A stretch of 64,000 nt of DNA. Origin: Planctomycetota bacterium (GTDB taxonomy: Bacteria > Planctomycetota > UBA1135 > GCA-002686595). A program made the translations under genes and the position numbers. This document shows positions 47,741 through 56,482 of this stretch, piece by piece (positions within the stretch are counted from its first letter, which is position 1; the number at the start of each line of letters is the position of its first letter). Below the pieces are notes generated by a model. That model had not been told where the DNA came from and ran no database searches. It worked only from the letters and a program-made list of their open reading frames with translations. The stretch covers positions 61,502-125,501 of the forward strand of contig JACKHT010000009.1 in the NCBI GenBank assembly GCA_020638855.1, written 5' to 3'.

Positions 47741-49447
47741 TCAATCGTCGATGGTGATGCGCAGGACTTCCTCGAGCGAGGTCACGCCGCGCGCGGCATT
47801 CAGAAGTCCCACGCGCCGCAAAGTCAGCATCCCTTCCGAGATGGCTTGTTCTTTGATTTCGGCGGCGGACTTGCCTTGGATGATCATGCGCCGGATGTCG
47901 GCCGTGATGCTGAGCGTCTCGACCACGGCGAATCGACCGCGGTAGCCACCGTTGCAGCGGGCGCAGCCTTCCACGTTGGCCTTGAACAGCTCCACGCCTT
48001 GCGCCAAGTCTTCGGCTTCCATGCCGATCTTGGCTAGGTACTCGTTGGTGACGTCGGTCTGGGGCAGTTTGCAGTTGGTGCAAAGGCGACGACCCAGTCG
48101 CTGGGCTGCGATGCACAACAGCGAGCTCGACACCATGAAGGGGTCAATGCCCATGTCGACCAAACGCGTGATCGTGGCCACGGCGTTGTTGGTGTGCAGG
48201 GTCGAGAACACCAGGTGACCGGTGAGCGCCGCTTTGATGGCGATGTCGGCGGTTTCCTTGTCTCGAATCTCCCCGATCAGGACGATGTCCGGATCTTGGC
48301 GTAGGATCGAGCGCAGCGCTCCGGCGAAGGTCAAGCCCCGCTTGGGGTTGACCGGCACCTGGTTGATTCCGTCCATGCGGAATTCGACCGGGTCCTCCAC
48401 CGTGGTCACGTTGACTTCCGGGGTCGCCACTTCCTGAACGCAGGAGTACAGGGTGGTCGACTTACCCGAGCCCGTCGGACCCGTGACCAACATCATCCCA
48501 TAGGGCGATTCGATCGCCTTGGTGATGTCCGCCAAACTGCGCGGTTCCCAGCCCAGGGTATCCAGGCTCATCGCCGCACTGCCCGCATCCAGAATACGAA
48601 TGACCGACTTCTCGCCGCCGACCACCGGCAGGATCGAGAGACGGAAGTCGATCGAACGACCTTCGTAGCGGATTCGGAACTTGCCGTCCTGGGGTTTGTT
48701 GCGCTCGGCGATGTCCAAGCTGGCGAGGATCTTGAGACGCGAACTAAGCGCCGGCAAAAGCGACTTGGGCGGGCTCATGATCTTGCGCAAGCGTCCATCC
48801 ACCCGCAGGCGGACCTGGATTTCCTTTTCGCAGGGCTCGATGTGGATGTCCGAGGCGCGTTCTTTCAACGCTTTGAGAACGATCAGGTTGGCCAATTTGA
48901 CCGCCGGAGCGTCCTCGCTCTGGTGCATGACCGATTCCAGGTCCTGCCCATCGGCCTCTTCTTCGGGTGCCGCCAGCAGTTCCGCCGACTTCACCTCGTT
49001 CATCATCTCTTGGACCTGGGCGGCTCCCTGGTCGAAGGCCGCGTCCAAGGCCACGCGCAACATGCGCCGGTGGGCAAACATAGCCCGCACTTGGCACTTC
49101 GTCATGCGCTTCAGATCGTCAAACAGGATGACGTTGAACGGATCCGCGACCGCGACCGTGAGGATGTCGCCGTTCTTGGACAGGGGCAGGATGCAATGTT
49201 CCTTGCACAGGTCCTTGTCGACGACTTCGAGAGCCTGGGAATCGGGCGTCACACGGCGCAGGTCAATCGGAGGGATGCCCGCGGAGCGTCCGAAGACCTC
49301 CATCAGGGCGTTCTCCTCGAGTACGCCATCGTTCAACAGGACTTCGATCACGTCGCCGCCCTTGTCGATCGCGGTCTGCCATTCCTGGGCCGATACCAGC
49401 CCCTCGTTGAGCAAGAGGCGCTTGATCTTGGTGGATACACCAACCAT
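47741..49447 (-). CDS. pilB: Type IV pilus assembly / secretion ATPase PilB/GspE
   Basis: A 568-aa hexameric motor ATPase. An N-terminal GspE/MshE-type domain (residues about 1-150, with ALEVVDKDLCKEHCILPLS) is followed by Walker A TGPTGSGKSTTLYS, the Asp box VEDPVEF, Walker B DIVLIGEIRD and a His box. A tetracysteine zinc element is seen as CTNCK...CARCNG. Length is normal. Its ATG overlaps the pilT stop by one base (TGATG). It powers pilus extension or pseudopilus assembly. Confidence 0.95.
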   Translation of the reverse strand: MVGVSTKIKRLLLNEGLVSAQEWQTAIDKGGDVIEVLLNDGVLEENALMEVFGRSAGIPPIDLRRVTPDSQALEVVDKDLCKEHCILPLSKNGDILTVAVADPFNVILFDDLKRMTKCQVRAMFAHRRMLRVALDAAFDQGAAQVQEMMNEVKSAELLAAPEEEADGQDLESVMHQSEDAPAVKLANLIVLKALKERASDIHIEPCEKEIQVRLRVDGRLRKIMSPPKSLLPALSSRLKILASLDIAERNKPQDGKFRIRYEGRSIDFRLSILPVVGGEKSVIRILDAGSAAMSLDTLGWEPRSLADITKAIESPYGMMLVTGPTGSGKSTTLYSCVQEVATPEVNVTTVEDPVEFRMDGINQVPVNPKRGLTFAGALRSILRQDPDIVLIGEIRDKETADIAIKAALTGHLVFSTLHTNNAVATITRLVDMGIDPFMVSSSLLCIAAQRLGRRLCTNCKLPQTDVTNEYLAKIGMEAEDLAQGVELFKANVEGCARCNGGYRGRFAVVETLSITADIRRMIIQGKSAAEIKEQAISEGMLTLRRVGLLNAARGVTSLEEVLRITIDD

Positions 49448-50511
49448 CAGGCGGCCCTCACCGAAGCGCGCAACTCACCGGGGTCAGCCAACACGCGTTC
49501 CGCGTCTTCCATGCGAACACGGCCCGAAGACACGAGACTCGCAAGGCACTGGGCCATGGTGTTCATGCCGATGCGCCCGCCCGTCTGGATGTGCGAGTAG
49601 ATCTGGTGCGCTTTTCCGTCACGGATCAAAGCGCGGATACCCGGCGTTGCCAGGAGCACTTCCATGCCCAGAGCCCGGCCACGGCCCGTGGAGAGCGGCA
49701 ACAGGACTTGGCTGAAGACGGCCTGCAAGGAAAAGGAGAGCTGCGTGCGCACCTGGTCTTGCTGGTGGGGCGGGAAGACGTCGATGATCCGGTTGATCGT
49801 CTGCACGGCATCCGAAGTGTGCAGGGTTCCAAAGGTCAAGTGACCGGTTTCCGAAAGGGTCAGCGCCGCTTCGATGGTTTCATGGTCCCGGAGCTCTCCC
49901 ACCAGCACCACGTCGGGGTCTTGGCGCAACACCGAACGCAGCGCGTTGCCGAAACCCTTGGTGTCCCCCCCAATTTCCCGTTGGGTGACCACGCAGTTCT
50001 TGTGGGGGTGGTTGAATTCGACGGGGTCCTCGATGGTCACGATGTGCCCTTGGCGCGTTTCGTTGATGAAATCGATCATCGCCGCTAGGCTCGTGGACTT
50101 ACCCGATCCGGTGGCCCCCGTGACCAGCACCAAGCCTTGGCTCATGTTGCAAACTCGCTGGCATACCTCGAGCGGCATGCCGAGTCCCTGGAAGTTCGGG
50201 ATGGCCGTAGGGATCGCGCGCAAGACCGTTGCCACGGAGCCCTGCTGGTAGAACACGTTGACCCGGAAGCGGCCTAGCCCGTCCATGGCAAACGAGCAGT
50301 CAAGCTCCTGTTCGCGGTCTAGACGGGCGATTTGCTCGCTGTTGAGGATGCTCGATCCCAGCCGACGGGTGTCGTCCGAGTCCAGGGGCGCAGATTCGAC
50401 TGGCAACAGAACGCCGTCCACGCGGATGCGCGGAGGACTGCCGACAGAAATGTGCAAATCAGAACCACCCTGGGCGATCATTAGCGCCAGGAGCTCTTCC
50501 ATCGTGATCAT
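49447..50511 (-). CDS. pilT: Pilus retraction ATPase PilT
   Basis: A 354-aa hexameric ATPase for pilus retraction and twitching motility. An N-terminal MITMEELLALMIAQGGSDLH segment is typical of PilT, then Walker A TGATGSGKSTSL, VEDPVEF and Walker B DPDVVLVGELRD. The C-terminal retraction signature appears as GIRALIRDGKAHQIYSHIQT (AIRNLIRE-type). This supports a true type IV pilus rather than type II secretion only. The ATG at 50511 is used because the upstream frame to 50646 is non-conserved. Confidence 0.95.
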   Translation of the reverse strand: MITMEELLALMIAQGGSDLHISVGSPPRIRVDGVLLPVESAPLDSDDTRRLGSSILNSEQIARLDREQELDCSFAMDGLGRFRVNVFYQQGSVATVLRAIPTAIPNFQGLGMPLEVCQRVCNMSQGLVLVTGATGSGKSTSLAAMIDFINETRQGHIVTIEDPVEFNHPHKNCVVTQREIGGDTKGFGNALRSVLRQDPDVVLVGELRDHETIEAALTLSETGHLTFGTLHTSDAVQTINRIIDVFPPHQQDQVRTQLSFSLQAVFSQVLLPLSTGRGRALGMEVLLATPGIRALIRDGKAHQIYSHIQTGGRIGMNTMAQCLASLVSSGRVRMEDAERVLADPGELRASVRAA

Positions 50512-50649
50512 GGGATGCCTTTTGTTGGGGAACCGCCCTGTGGATCGACTGGATCCCCATCCCACCTGAGCCCCCTCCCGGGATCTGGCTGGGACTTGAC
50601 CCAATTTGAGTCTCAGCGCCTGGACTTGGGCCGTAGGGAAACCCAATGC

Positions 50650-50679
50650 AGCGGGGCCAACCCTTGGGTTGGCCCCGCT
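50650..50679 (-). terminator. Hairpin terminator of the EF-G-like gene
   Basis: A perfect 14-bp stem, AGCGGGGCCAACCC at 50650-50663 with its complement at 50666-50679, in effect a slightly larger loop. It lies 40 bases after the stop of the EF-G-like gene and before pilT, insulating the two minus-strand units. Confidence 0.8.
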
Positions 50680-50718
50680 CCTCTTGAACCCCGGATCACC
50701 GGGCTAAAACGCGACTTC

Positions 50719-52722
50719 CTAGTGGGCCGCCAGCTCGGGGTGCTCGGCCAGGACCTTCTTCTGCTCCGCGGCCGGCATCGGGGCGTAACGGGCAAAGCGC
50801 AAGTTGTACGACCCTTCGCCTGCGGTCTGCGACTTCAGATCCCGGAAGTAGGTCTGCATGGTCGCCAGCGGAGCCTCGGCCCGAATCAAGGTGCTGTGCC
50901 CGGATTCCTCGGTGGTCTGATCCAAGACGTGGCCCCGCCGGTGGCTGGTCAGGTCGCTGAACACGATCCCCGCCATCTCGGTCGGCACGTGGATCTCCAG
51001 CTCCATCATGGGTTCCAGCAGCACGGGTTTGGCCGCCAAGACTCCATCGCGGAAGGCAAGCGCGCCGGCGTGTTTGAAACTCGCTTCGTCCGAGTCCACC
51101 GCGTGGAACTTGCCGTCGTAGACCTCCACCTCTACGTCCACGACCTCGCCTTTGGTCAACACGCCGTGGGCGGCTTGCTCGCGGACACCCTTCTCCACCG
51201 CCGGAATCAAATTGCGCGGGATAGCGCCCCCCACCACGTTGTCCACAAACACGATACCCGATCCAGAAGCACCGGGACGAAGCCGCAGGAAGCACTCGCC
51301 GAACTGTCCGCGCCCGCCGCTTTGCTTCTTGTGGCGGCAGTGGCCTTCGGAGGGCTGGGTGATCGATTGCCGGTAGGCAATCTTGGGCAGGTGCGTTTCG
51401 CACGCCACTTGGAAGCGGCGCTGGAGGCGCATCAGCATGACTTGCAAATGCAAGTCGCTCATGCCGTGCAATACCAACTCATGGGTGTCGGTGGTGTGCT
51501 CGATCCGTAGCGAAGGATCTTCCACGGCCAGTTTGTTCAACGACTCCCCGATCTTCTGCTCGTCGTTACGCGACATCGGAGTCACCGCCATGGCGACCAT
51601 CGGCTGGGGAACTTCGGGCACCGGAACTTGCACGATGGCGGCCTCGGACGTGGCGAAGTTCTGCCACGGGCCCAAATGCTCGACCTTGGCAAACGCTATG
51701 ATCTCGCCCGGACCGGCGTCTTCCAGCGGCTCGCGGTTCTTGCCGACCAAGCGGAAGAGTCCGCCCATCTTCTCCGGCTTGTGCTGGCCGTTGGTCACGG
51801 TGTCATGGGCTTTGAGCGTGCCGCGATGGATACGCGCCAAGCAAACGCGCCCCAGGTGCGGGTCGGAAATCACGCTGAAGACCGTGCCTGAGGCTTCGCC
51901 TTCGCGCACGGGCTCGACGACAAGGCCTTGGGCGTCGAGCGTCGGCACGGTGCGCGGGGATGGCGCAAAACGCTGGAAGAACTCCAGCGTTTTGGGAACC
52001 GCAACCCCCGTCTCGGGGTTGCACACCAGGACGGGGACCAACGATCCCCGCGCAATGGCATTTGGCATGTGGGTATCAAGCTCCTCAGGAGACAGCTCCT
52101 GGGTTTCCAAGTAGCGCGCCAGCAGCGCCTCGTCCTCGCAGGCGTCCATCACACGATCCTCCAGCCGCGAGCACCATGCGTTTTCGGGGTGGTTGACCGT
52201 GCGGTGCACCTCGGTAAAGCCCGCACCGCTGCCATTGGGGATCAGCGCAGGCACGCACTCGTTGCCCAACTTCGAACGCAGCTCGTCGATCAGCTTGTCG
52301 AAATCCACGTTGTCGGCATCCAGGTGTGTGATCACGATGGCGCGACCACGTCCCATGGCTTTGGCCGCCGCCATCTTGGCCCGCAGGTTGAAGGTCACTC
52401 CACTGGCGGCGTGCACCACCCCCACCACCAAGTCAGCCGCATAGCAGGCAGCTTGAACCTGGGCTTGGAACTCCGGATAGCCGGGGGTGTCGATGAACGT
52501 CCAAGCCTTGTCTCCCCAATTGCCCGAGACAAACGCATTCTGGAGCGTGTGCTTCTTCTCTTGCTCTTCGGGTTCCGTGTCGCAGATGCTGGTCCCGTCC
52601 GCCACCGAACCCTTGCGGGCGCTTGCTCCGATTTCAAAGGCGAGCGCGTCCACCAACGTCGTCTTACCGGAGCCTGGGTGGCCGACAAACGCGATATTGT
52701 GAAGAGAGGCTAGTTCTCGCAT
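50719..52722 (-). CDS. Elongation factor G-like GTPase (EF-G2 type)
   Basis: A 667-aa translational GTPase of the EF-G fold. The G1 loop is GHPGSGKTTL rather than the GHIDHGKTT of canonical EF-G, G3 is DTPGYPEF, and the NKxD position reads THLD. Domains II-V follow, ending with RRGHVLD and the EF-G C-terminal fold. It resembles the EF-G2/FusA2-like paralogues whose role in translation is unclear. The ATG at 52722 follows AGGAG on the minus strand. It is a single-gene unit bounded by hairpins on both sides. Confidence 0.85.
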   Translation of the reverse strand: MRELASLHNIAFVGHPGSGKTTLVDALAFEIGASARKGSVADGTSICDTEPEEQEKKHTLQNAFVSGNWGDKAWTFIDTPGYPEFQAQVQAACYAADLVVGVVHAASGVTFNLRAKMAAAKAMGRGRAIVITHLDADNVDFDKLIDELRSKLGNECVPALIPNGSGAGFTEVHRTVNHPENAWCSRLEDRVMDACEDEALLARYLETQELSPEELDTHMPNAIARGSLVPVLVCNPETGVAVPKTLEFFQRFAPSPRTVPTLDAQGLVVEPVREGEASGTVFSVISDPHLGRVCLARIHRGTLKAHDTVTNGQHKPEKMGGLFRLVGKNREPLEDAGPGEIIAFAKVEHLGPWQNFATSEAAIVQVPVPEVPQPMVAMAVTPMSRNDEQKIGESLNKLAVEDPSLRIEHTTDTHELVLHGMSDLHLQVMLMRLQRRFQVACETHLPKIAYRQSITQPSEGHCRHKKQSGGRGQFGECFLRLRPGASGSGIVFVDNVVGGAIPRNLIPAVEKGVREQAAHGVLTKGEVVDVEVEVYDGKFHAVDSDEASFKHAGALAFRDGVLAAKPVLLEPMMELEIHVPTEMAGIVFSDLTSHRRGHVLDQTTEESGHSTLIRAEAPLATMQTYFRDLKSQTAGEGSYNLRFARYAPMPAAEQKKVLAEHPELAAH

Positions 52723-52816
52723 GGTTCTCCTTGCAGAGGGACTTGGGGTCGGATTTTCAGGGCCCCATTGTACCCAAGCGTCCACATCCCGCTGGATTCC
52801 TCGCCAAGAACGCACG

Positions 52817-52844
52817 GGGGCGGATGGCCGTGACCATCCGCCCC
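52817..52844 (-). terminator. Hairpin terminator after the OmpA-family gene
   Basis: An 11-bp perfect stem, GGGGCGGATGG at 52817-52827 with its complement at 52834-52844, with a 6-base loop. It lies 45 bases after the OmpA-family gene stop (52889) on the minus strand. Confidence 0.75.
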
Positions 52845-52888
52845 ACAAGGAACGTCCCGCCTAATGCGACGGGCTCGCAATTCGATGC

Positions 52889-53596
52889 CTAGCCTTTGCG
52901 CACGACGATCTCGACGCGTCGGTTGTGGGCGCGCCCTTCGGCGGTATCGTTGGTGTCCTTGGGTTTGTGGGGACCATAGGCCACCACCACAAAGCGGGCG
53001 TCGTCAATGCGCCCGTTGGTGACCAGGTACTCGTGTACCGCACGGGCGCGGTGGTACGACAGGTCGCGGTTGGACGAGAACTTCGAGCGCTTGATGCGCT
53101 CGGAGTCGGTGTGCCCCTCGATGTAGAACGTGCTGGTGGCAGGGAAGGCCGTCTTGAGTTGGGTGATGACCGCATTCAGCGCGGCTTCGCCCTCGTGGGA
53201 CAGGGTCGCACTGCCCGAGGCGAACGTCGCCGAAGCGGGGATGCCGAAGACCACGGTATCCCCGTAGCGCTCAAGCGAAATGCCCATGCCTTCGAACCCG
53301 GTGGTGTCGATCTTGGGGTCGGAGGCCTTGGCCCCCGGGGCGCGGTCCGCGCTGGCTTCGGCCGGCAGCGGAATCGGGTCCAACGCACGATCGTTGAGGG
53401 CTACCTGCAGTTGATCGCGGTCGTAGGTGACCGCCTGGATGCGTTCCTTGACGGCCTGGTTTTCGGCCCTCAAGTCACGGATCAACGCGTCACGATCCTG
53501 GAGGGATGCGCGCAGGGCTTGGTTGGAAGCGCACCCGGTCAGTGCGGGACCGAAGGCAGCCAAAAGGACAAGGGATAACAGCGGTTGGAATTTCAT
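52889..53596 (-). CDS. OmpA/Pal-family lipoprotein
   Basis: A 235-aa protein with signal MKFQPLLSLVLLAAFGPALT ending in lipobox GC (Cys22). A short coiled-coil stretch at about residues 30-65 (SLQDRDALIRDLRAENQ) and a linker precede the C-terminal OmpA peptidoglycan-binding domain. That domain carries FYIEGHTDSERI, SYHRARAVHEYL and HNRRVEIVV. It should anchor the outer membrane to peptidoglycan. It is the last gene of a minus-strand run with pilD and a 596-aa lipoprotein, 43 bases after the pilD stop. Confidence 0.9.
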   Translation of the reverse strand: MKFQPLLSLVLLAAFGPALTGCASNQALRASLQDRDALIRDLRAENQAVKERIQAVTYDRDQLQVALNDRALDPIPLPAEASADRAPGAKASDPKIDTTGFEGMGISLERYGDTVVFGIPASATFASGSATLSHEGEAALNAVITQLKTAFPATSTFYIEGHTDSERIKRSKFSSNRDLSYHRARAVHEYLVTNGRIDDARFVVVAYGPHKPKDTNDTAEGRAHNRRVEIVVRKG

Positions 53597-53639
53597 GGAG
53601 AGCCTCGTTGGATCAGACCATGAAGATCCTAGCTGGGCC

Positions 53640-54563
53640 CTACCAGGGAAAAAACCCCAAGAAGGCCCCGTGTTCCCGATAGAGAAGCTGGATGGCGATT
53701 CCCAGGGCCAGATAGGGCCCGAAGGGGATGTACCGTCCGGCCAAGCGTGCGATTCGAATCGACCGACCCCACCGATCCCGGCGACCCCGGGCATGGGCTC
53801 TCCGGCGCGACTCGCACAAAAAGCGCAACATGCCTGCGAGCCCAGCGACCGAACCGGCCACGGCAGCAATCATCAGGGCGGCGACGACGCCCCAAGGCCC
53901 GATCAAGCCCCCCCCGGCCGCCATGAGTTTTACGTCGCCAAACCCCATCGCATCCACCCCGTACAACTTGGACCCAAGCCAACCGATGCCCCAAAGGATG
54001 CCGCCTCCGAGCGCCATCCCGAGCAAGCAAGTCTCCAGGGCCGCGATGCGGGTCACCCCACCCCCGCCGGCCAAGGCTTGGGCTAGATGGCTGTGCTCAT
54101 GCAACGAAGGAACCAACAGGGAAACCAACGGGGCCAAAACCATGCCGCCGATCGACACCTCGTCGGGTATCTCGAAGTGGTCGAAGTCCACAAACGTCGC
54201 CACGACGAGACCGGACAACACAATCACCCAGACCAGCACGAGCCAAGGGCGTTCGGACCCACCTTTCCAAGCGGCCAGGAACCAGAGCCCTGCCGTCAAG
54301 AGTTCGACGAGCGGATACCGGATGGCGATCGGGCTCTTGCAGTCACGGCACTTGGCCCCCAGCCACAGCCAGGATACGACGGGGATGTTGTCGTACCAGC
54401 GCAAGCGGTGCAGGCACTTCGGACAGCGCGAAAACACCGGCTTGGCCACGCTTTCTCCCTCCAAAGGGAGCCGATGGATGGCCACGTTCAAGAACGAACC
54501 CACGAAGAGGCCCATGACGGTCCACCAGAACAGGAACATCGCTGGAGAGAAGTCGGTGAACAC
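53640..54563 (-). CDS. pilD: Prepilin leader peptidase / N-methyltransferase
   Basis: A 307-aa inner-membrane aspartyl peptidase that removes prepilin leaders and methylates the new N-terminus. The N-terminal domain GLFVGSFLNVAIHRLP is followed by the two cysteine pairs CPKC...CRDC of the methylase part. Catalytic aspartates are seen in FVDFDHFEIPDE and GFGDVKL. The GTG at 54563 overlaps the upstream lipoprotein stop (TAGTG) and gives MFTDFSPAMFL; an internal ATG at 54539 is possible. The substrate is presumably the prepilin at 45327. Confidence 0.93.
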   Translation of the reverse strand: MFTDFSPAMFLFWWTVMGLFVGSFLNVAIHRLPLEGESVAKPVFSRCPKCLHRLRWYDNIPVVSWLWLGAKCRDCKSPIAIRYPLVELLTAGLWFLAAWKGGSERPWLVLVWVIVLSGLVVATFVDFDHFEIPDEVSIGGMVLAPLVSLLVPSLHEHSHLAQALAGGGGVTRIAALETCLLGMALGGGILWGIGWLGSKLYGVDAMGFGDVKLMAAGGGLIGPWGVVAALMIAAVAGSVAGLAGMLRFLCESRRRAHARGRRDRWGRSIRIARLAGRYIPFGPYLALGIAIQLLYREHGAFLGFFPW

Positions 54564-56353
54564 TAGAGGGCCTTCCAGGAGAGGTCGATGGAATCGATCA
54601 CAGGCGGATCCCAGCTTCCACCGGGCTCGACCGTAAGTTGGATGAGGATGCGCAGGGGGGCATCCAGGGGGAGGTGACGCGGATGCGTGACGCAGCGTTC
54701 CCGTTCTATCGGCCCATCGGGGGGCAAAAAGAACACTTCCGTGCGGCCCTGGCCGGGATCTTGTCCGATGGCCAACGATTGCCATTCGTAGCGATCGAGC
54801 GCCCAATTGGGGACGACCGAGCTGAGCAGACAATACACTTGCCGTTCGCGCAGCGGGTTGTGGGTGGGGGTCTCCATGCCGAGCGGGAGCGATCGGGGTT
54901 CTTGGCCTCGGGACCACCCACCGCCCTCTCCCACCACGTACAGCTCCCCGGGGGGGCATTGGATCCGTCCGGTGATGCGGGTCCGCCCACCAGCCGCGAG
55001 GACGACGGGCGTCTGCGAGACAAACTCTCCTTCAAGAAGCAGGTCCCCACCGGCCACTAGGATCGTCCAGGGCATGGATTCGGCCTGGGCGTAGGCCACG
55101 AGTTCTTCGAGGCTTCCGCCCCCCGATCGTTCGAACCACTGCCCCGGGGTCATGCCCTGGTCCGCTGCGCCCTCGCGGCGCACCTTCCCGAGGAGGTCGC
55201 TGCGACCCTGGCTGCGCAGAACAACCGGGCCCAGTGGCGCAACAAGCGTCACTTCGCTACTCGCCGCCACCGAGAGCCGCGTCGCATGCAAATCGGCCGC
55301 TTCGCAATTCCCTTCCAAGACGACCGGCCCATCCAACCCCGTTCCCGCCGCCTTCGGAAAGTGCACGGTGATCCGACCGGGTTCCCAACTGGCCTCACCG
55401 GTGGCCCAAGGAACACGCTGCGAAGTCAGCAATGCCCGGGTGAGAAAGTCGATGCGGAGATGGTTGCGCTCGTGCGCGCCAATGGGCTCCAAACGAAACC
55501 GGTACGAGGCCAAAACAGCTCCCGGTTGACGCATGGCCCACGGCCGGTGGCCGGAGTAATCCGCCAAGCGCGCCGTGGATAGAACCTCCAACGAGTATTC
55601 CACCCCTGGATCCAGCTCCAGCGGAATCTGGGGCACCAGCTCGACGATCGCCCCAGCCTGGTGCTGCTCCAAGAGCTCGCTGTGTCGGTTTTCAATCAGC
55701 GAGGCGCGAACCTGGCAGTACGGTTCGCTGGCCAATTCCGCCGGGCCAGGACTGAGTCGGTGGCGCAGGATCACGAAGTCCTCCGAGTGGAGCGTGCGTG
55801 GATCGAGGGGTTCGCCGCAATAGAGCCGCAAGGGTTCGTCGACGTGCACAGCTTCCGACGGGGCACCGGGCAGTGCCATGAACTGGATCGGGGCACAGGC
55901 GTACGGAGTGAAATCCAAGAAGGCCGCATCCTCCGGCCCGGGGTTGGCGACTTCGAACGGGATCCAATAGGTCTTGTCGAGGGGAACGCCTTCCCTCGTC
56001 CGCAGTCCGCCCAAGGCTGGAAACCCCTCCACGTGAACGCGGTGCACTTGGCCCGGCTGGTACCCCCCTCCCGTCAAATCGGCAGCGCTGACGGTTTGGG
56101 GCCAAAACAGCAGCCATCGACCCTGGATGCGCCATTCCCCGGGCGCGGGCTGCCCATGGGGCCCCACCACCTCCAGACTGGAAGGGGTCACCGAATCCGG
56201 ATCAATCTCTTCGGAGAAGGTCAGCGAAAGCGGCTCGTTGAGCAGGATGGCCTGCCCCTGGTTCGGGCGAAAGCTCTCCAACACCAAGTCCGCCCGCTCT
56301 CCCGAGCGGGGTTCGCAGGCCACTAGGGCCAGACCAACCAGAGCGAACCGCAT
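54563..56353 (-). CDS. Ig-like surface lipoprotein coupled to pilD
   Basis: A 596-aa lipoprotein with signal MRFALVGLALVAC (lipidated Cys13). A Big_5/SbsA-like motif LSLTFSEEIDPDSVTPSSL lies at residues 42-60. It is rich in beta strands and carries several cysteines. The C-terminal ending LRILIQLTVEPGGSWDPPVI is followed by DSIDLSWKAL and resembles the ends of the 56483 and 60043 proteins. It has no Gly-rich stalk. Its stop overlaps the start of pilD by one base, so it is probably made together with the prepilin peptidase. Function unknown. Confidence 0.7.
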   Translation of the reverse strand: MRFALVGLALVACEPRSGERADLVLESFRPNQGQAILLNEPLSLTFSEEIDPDSVTPSSLEVVGPHGQPAPGEWRIQGRWLLFWPQTVSAADLTGGGYQPGQVHRVHVEGFPALGGLRTREGVPLDKTYWIPFEVANPGPEDAAFLDFTPYACAPIQFMALPGAPSEAVHVDEPLRLYCGEPLDPRTLHSEDFVILRHRLSPGPAELASEPYCQVRASLIENRHSELLEQHQAGAIVELVPQIPLELDPGVEYSLEVLSTARLADYSGHRPWAMRQPGAVLASYRFRLEPIGAHERNHLRIDFLTRALLTSQRVPWATGEASWEPGRITVHFPKAAGTGLDGPVVLEGNCEAADLHATRLSVAASSEVTLVAPLGPVVLRSQGRSDLLGKVRREGAADQGMTPGQWFERSGGGSLEELVAYAQAESMPWTILVAGGDLLLEGEFVSQTPVVLAAGGRTRITGRIQCPPGELYVVGEGGGWSRGQEPRSLPLGMETPTHNPLRERQVYCLLSSVVPNWALDRYEWQSLAIGQDPGQGRTEVFFLPPDGPIERERCVTHPRHLPLDAPLRILIQLTVEPGGSWDPPVIDSIDLSWKAL

Positions 56354-56425
56354 GCGGGCATTGGAACAAGAACCCGACCCCGGACCAACGCTCGACCCCG
56401 GGAACGGCCCCTCCTTCCAACGAAA

Positions 56426-56462
56426 GGTCCCGGCCCCTCCCCCCAAGGGAAAGGCCGGGACC
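56426..56462 (-). terminator. Hairpin terminator of the 1145-aa lipoprotein gene
   Basis: GGTCCCGGCC at 56426-56435 pairs perfectly with GGCCGGGACC at 56453-56462, with a 17-base loop. It lies 20 bases after the lipoprotein stop (56483) and before the next minus-strand gene. Confidence 0.7.
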
Positions 56463-56482
56463 GTATCGATCGCTATGGAGTC

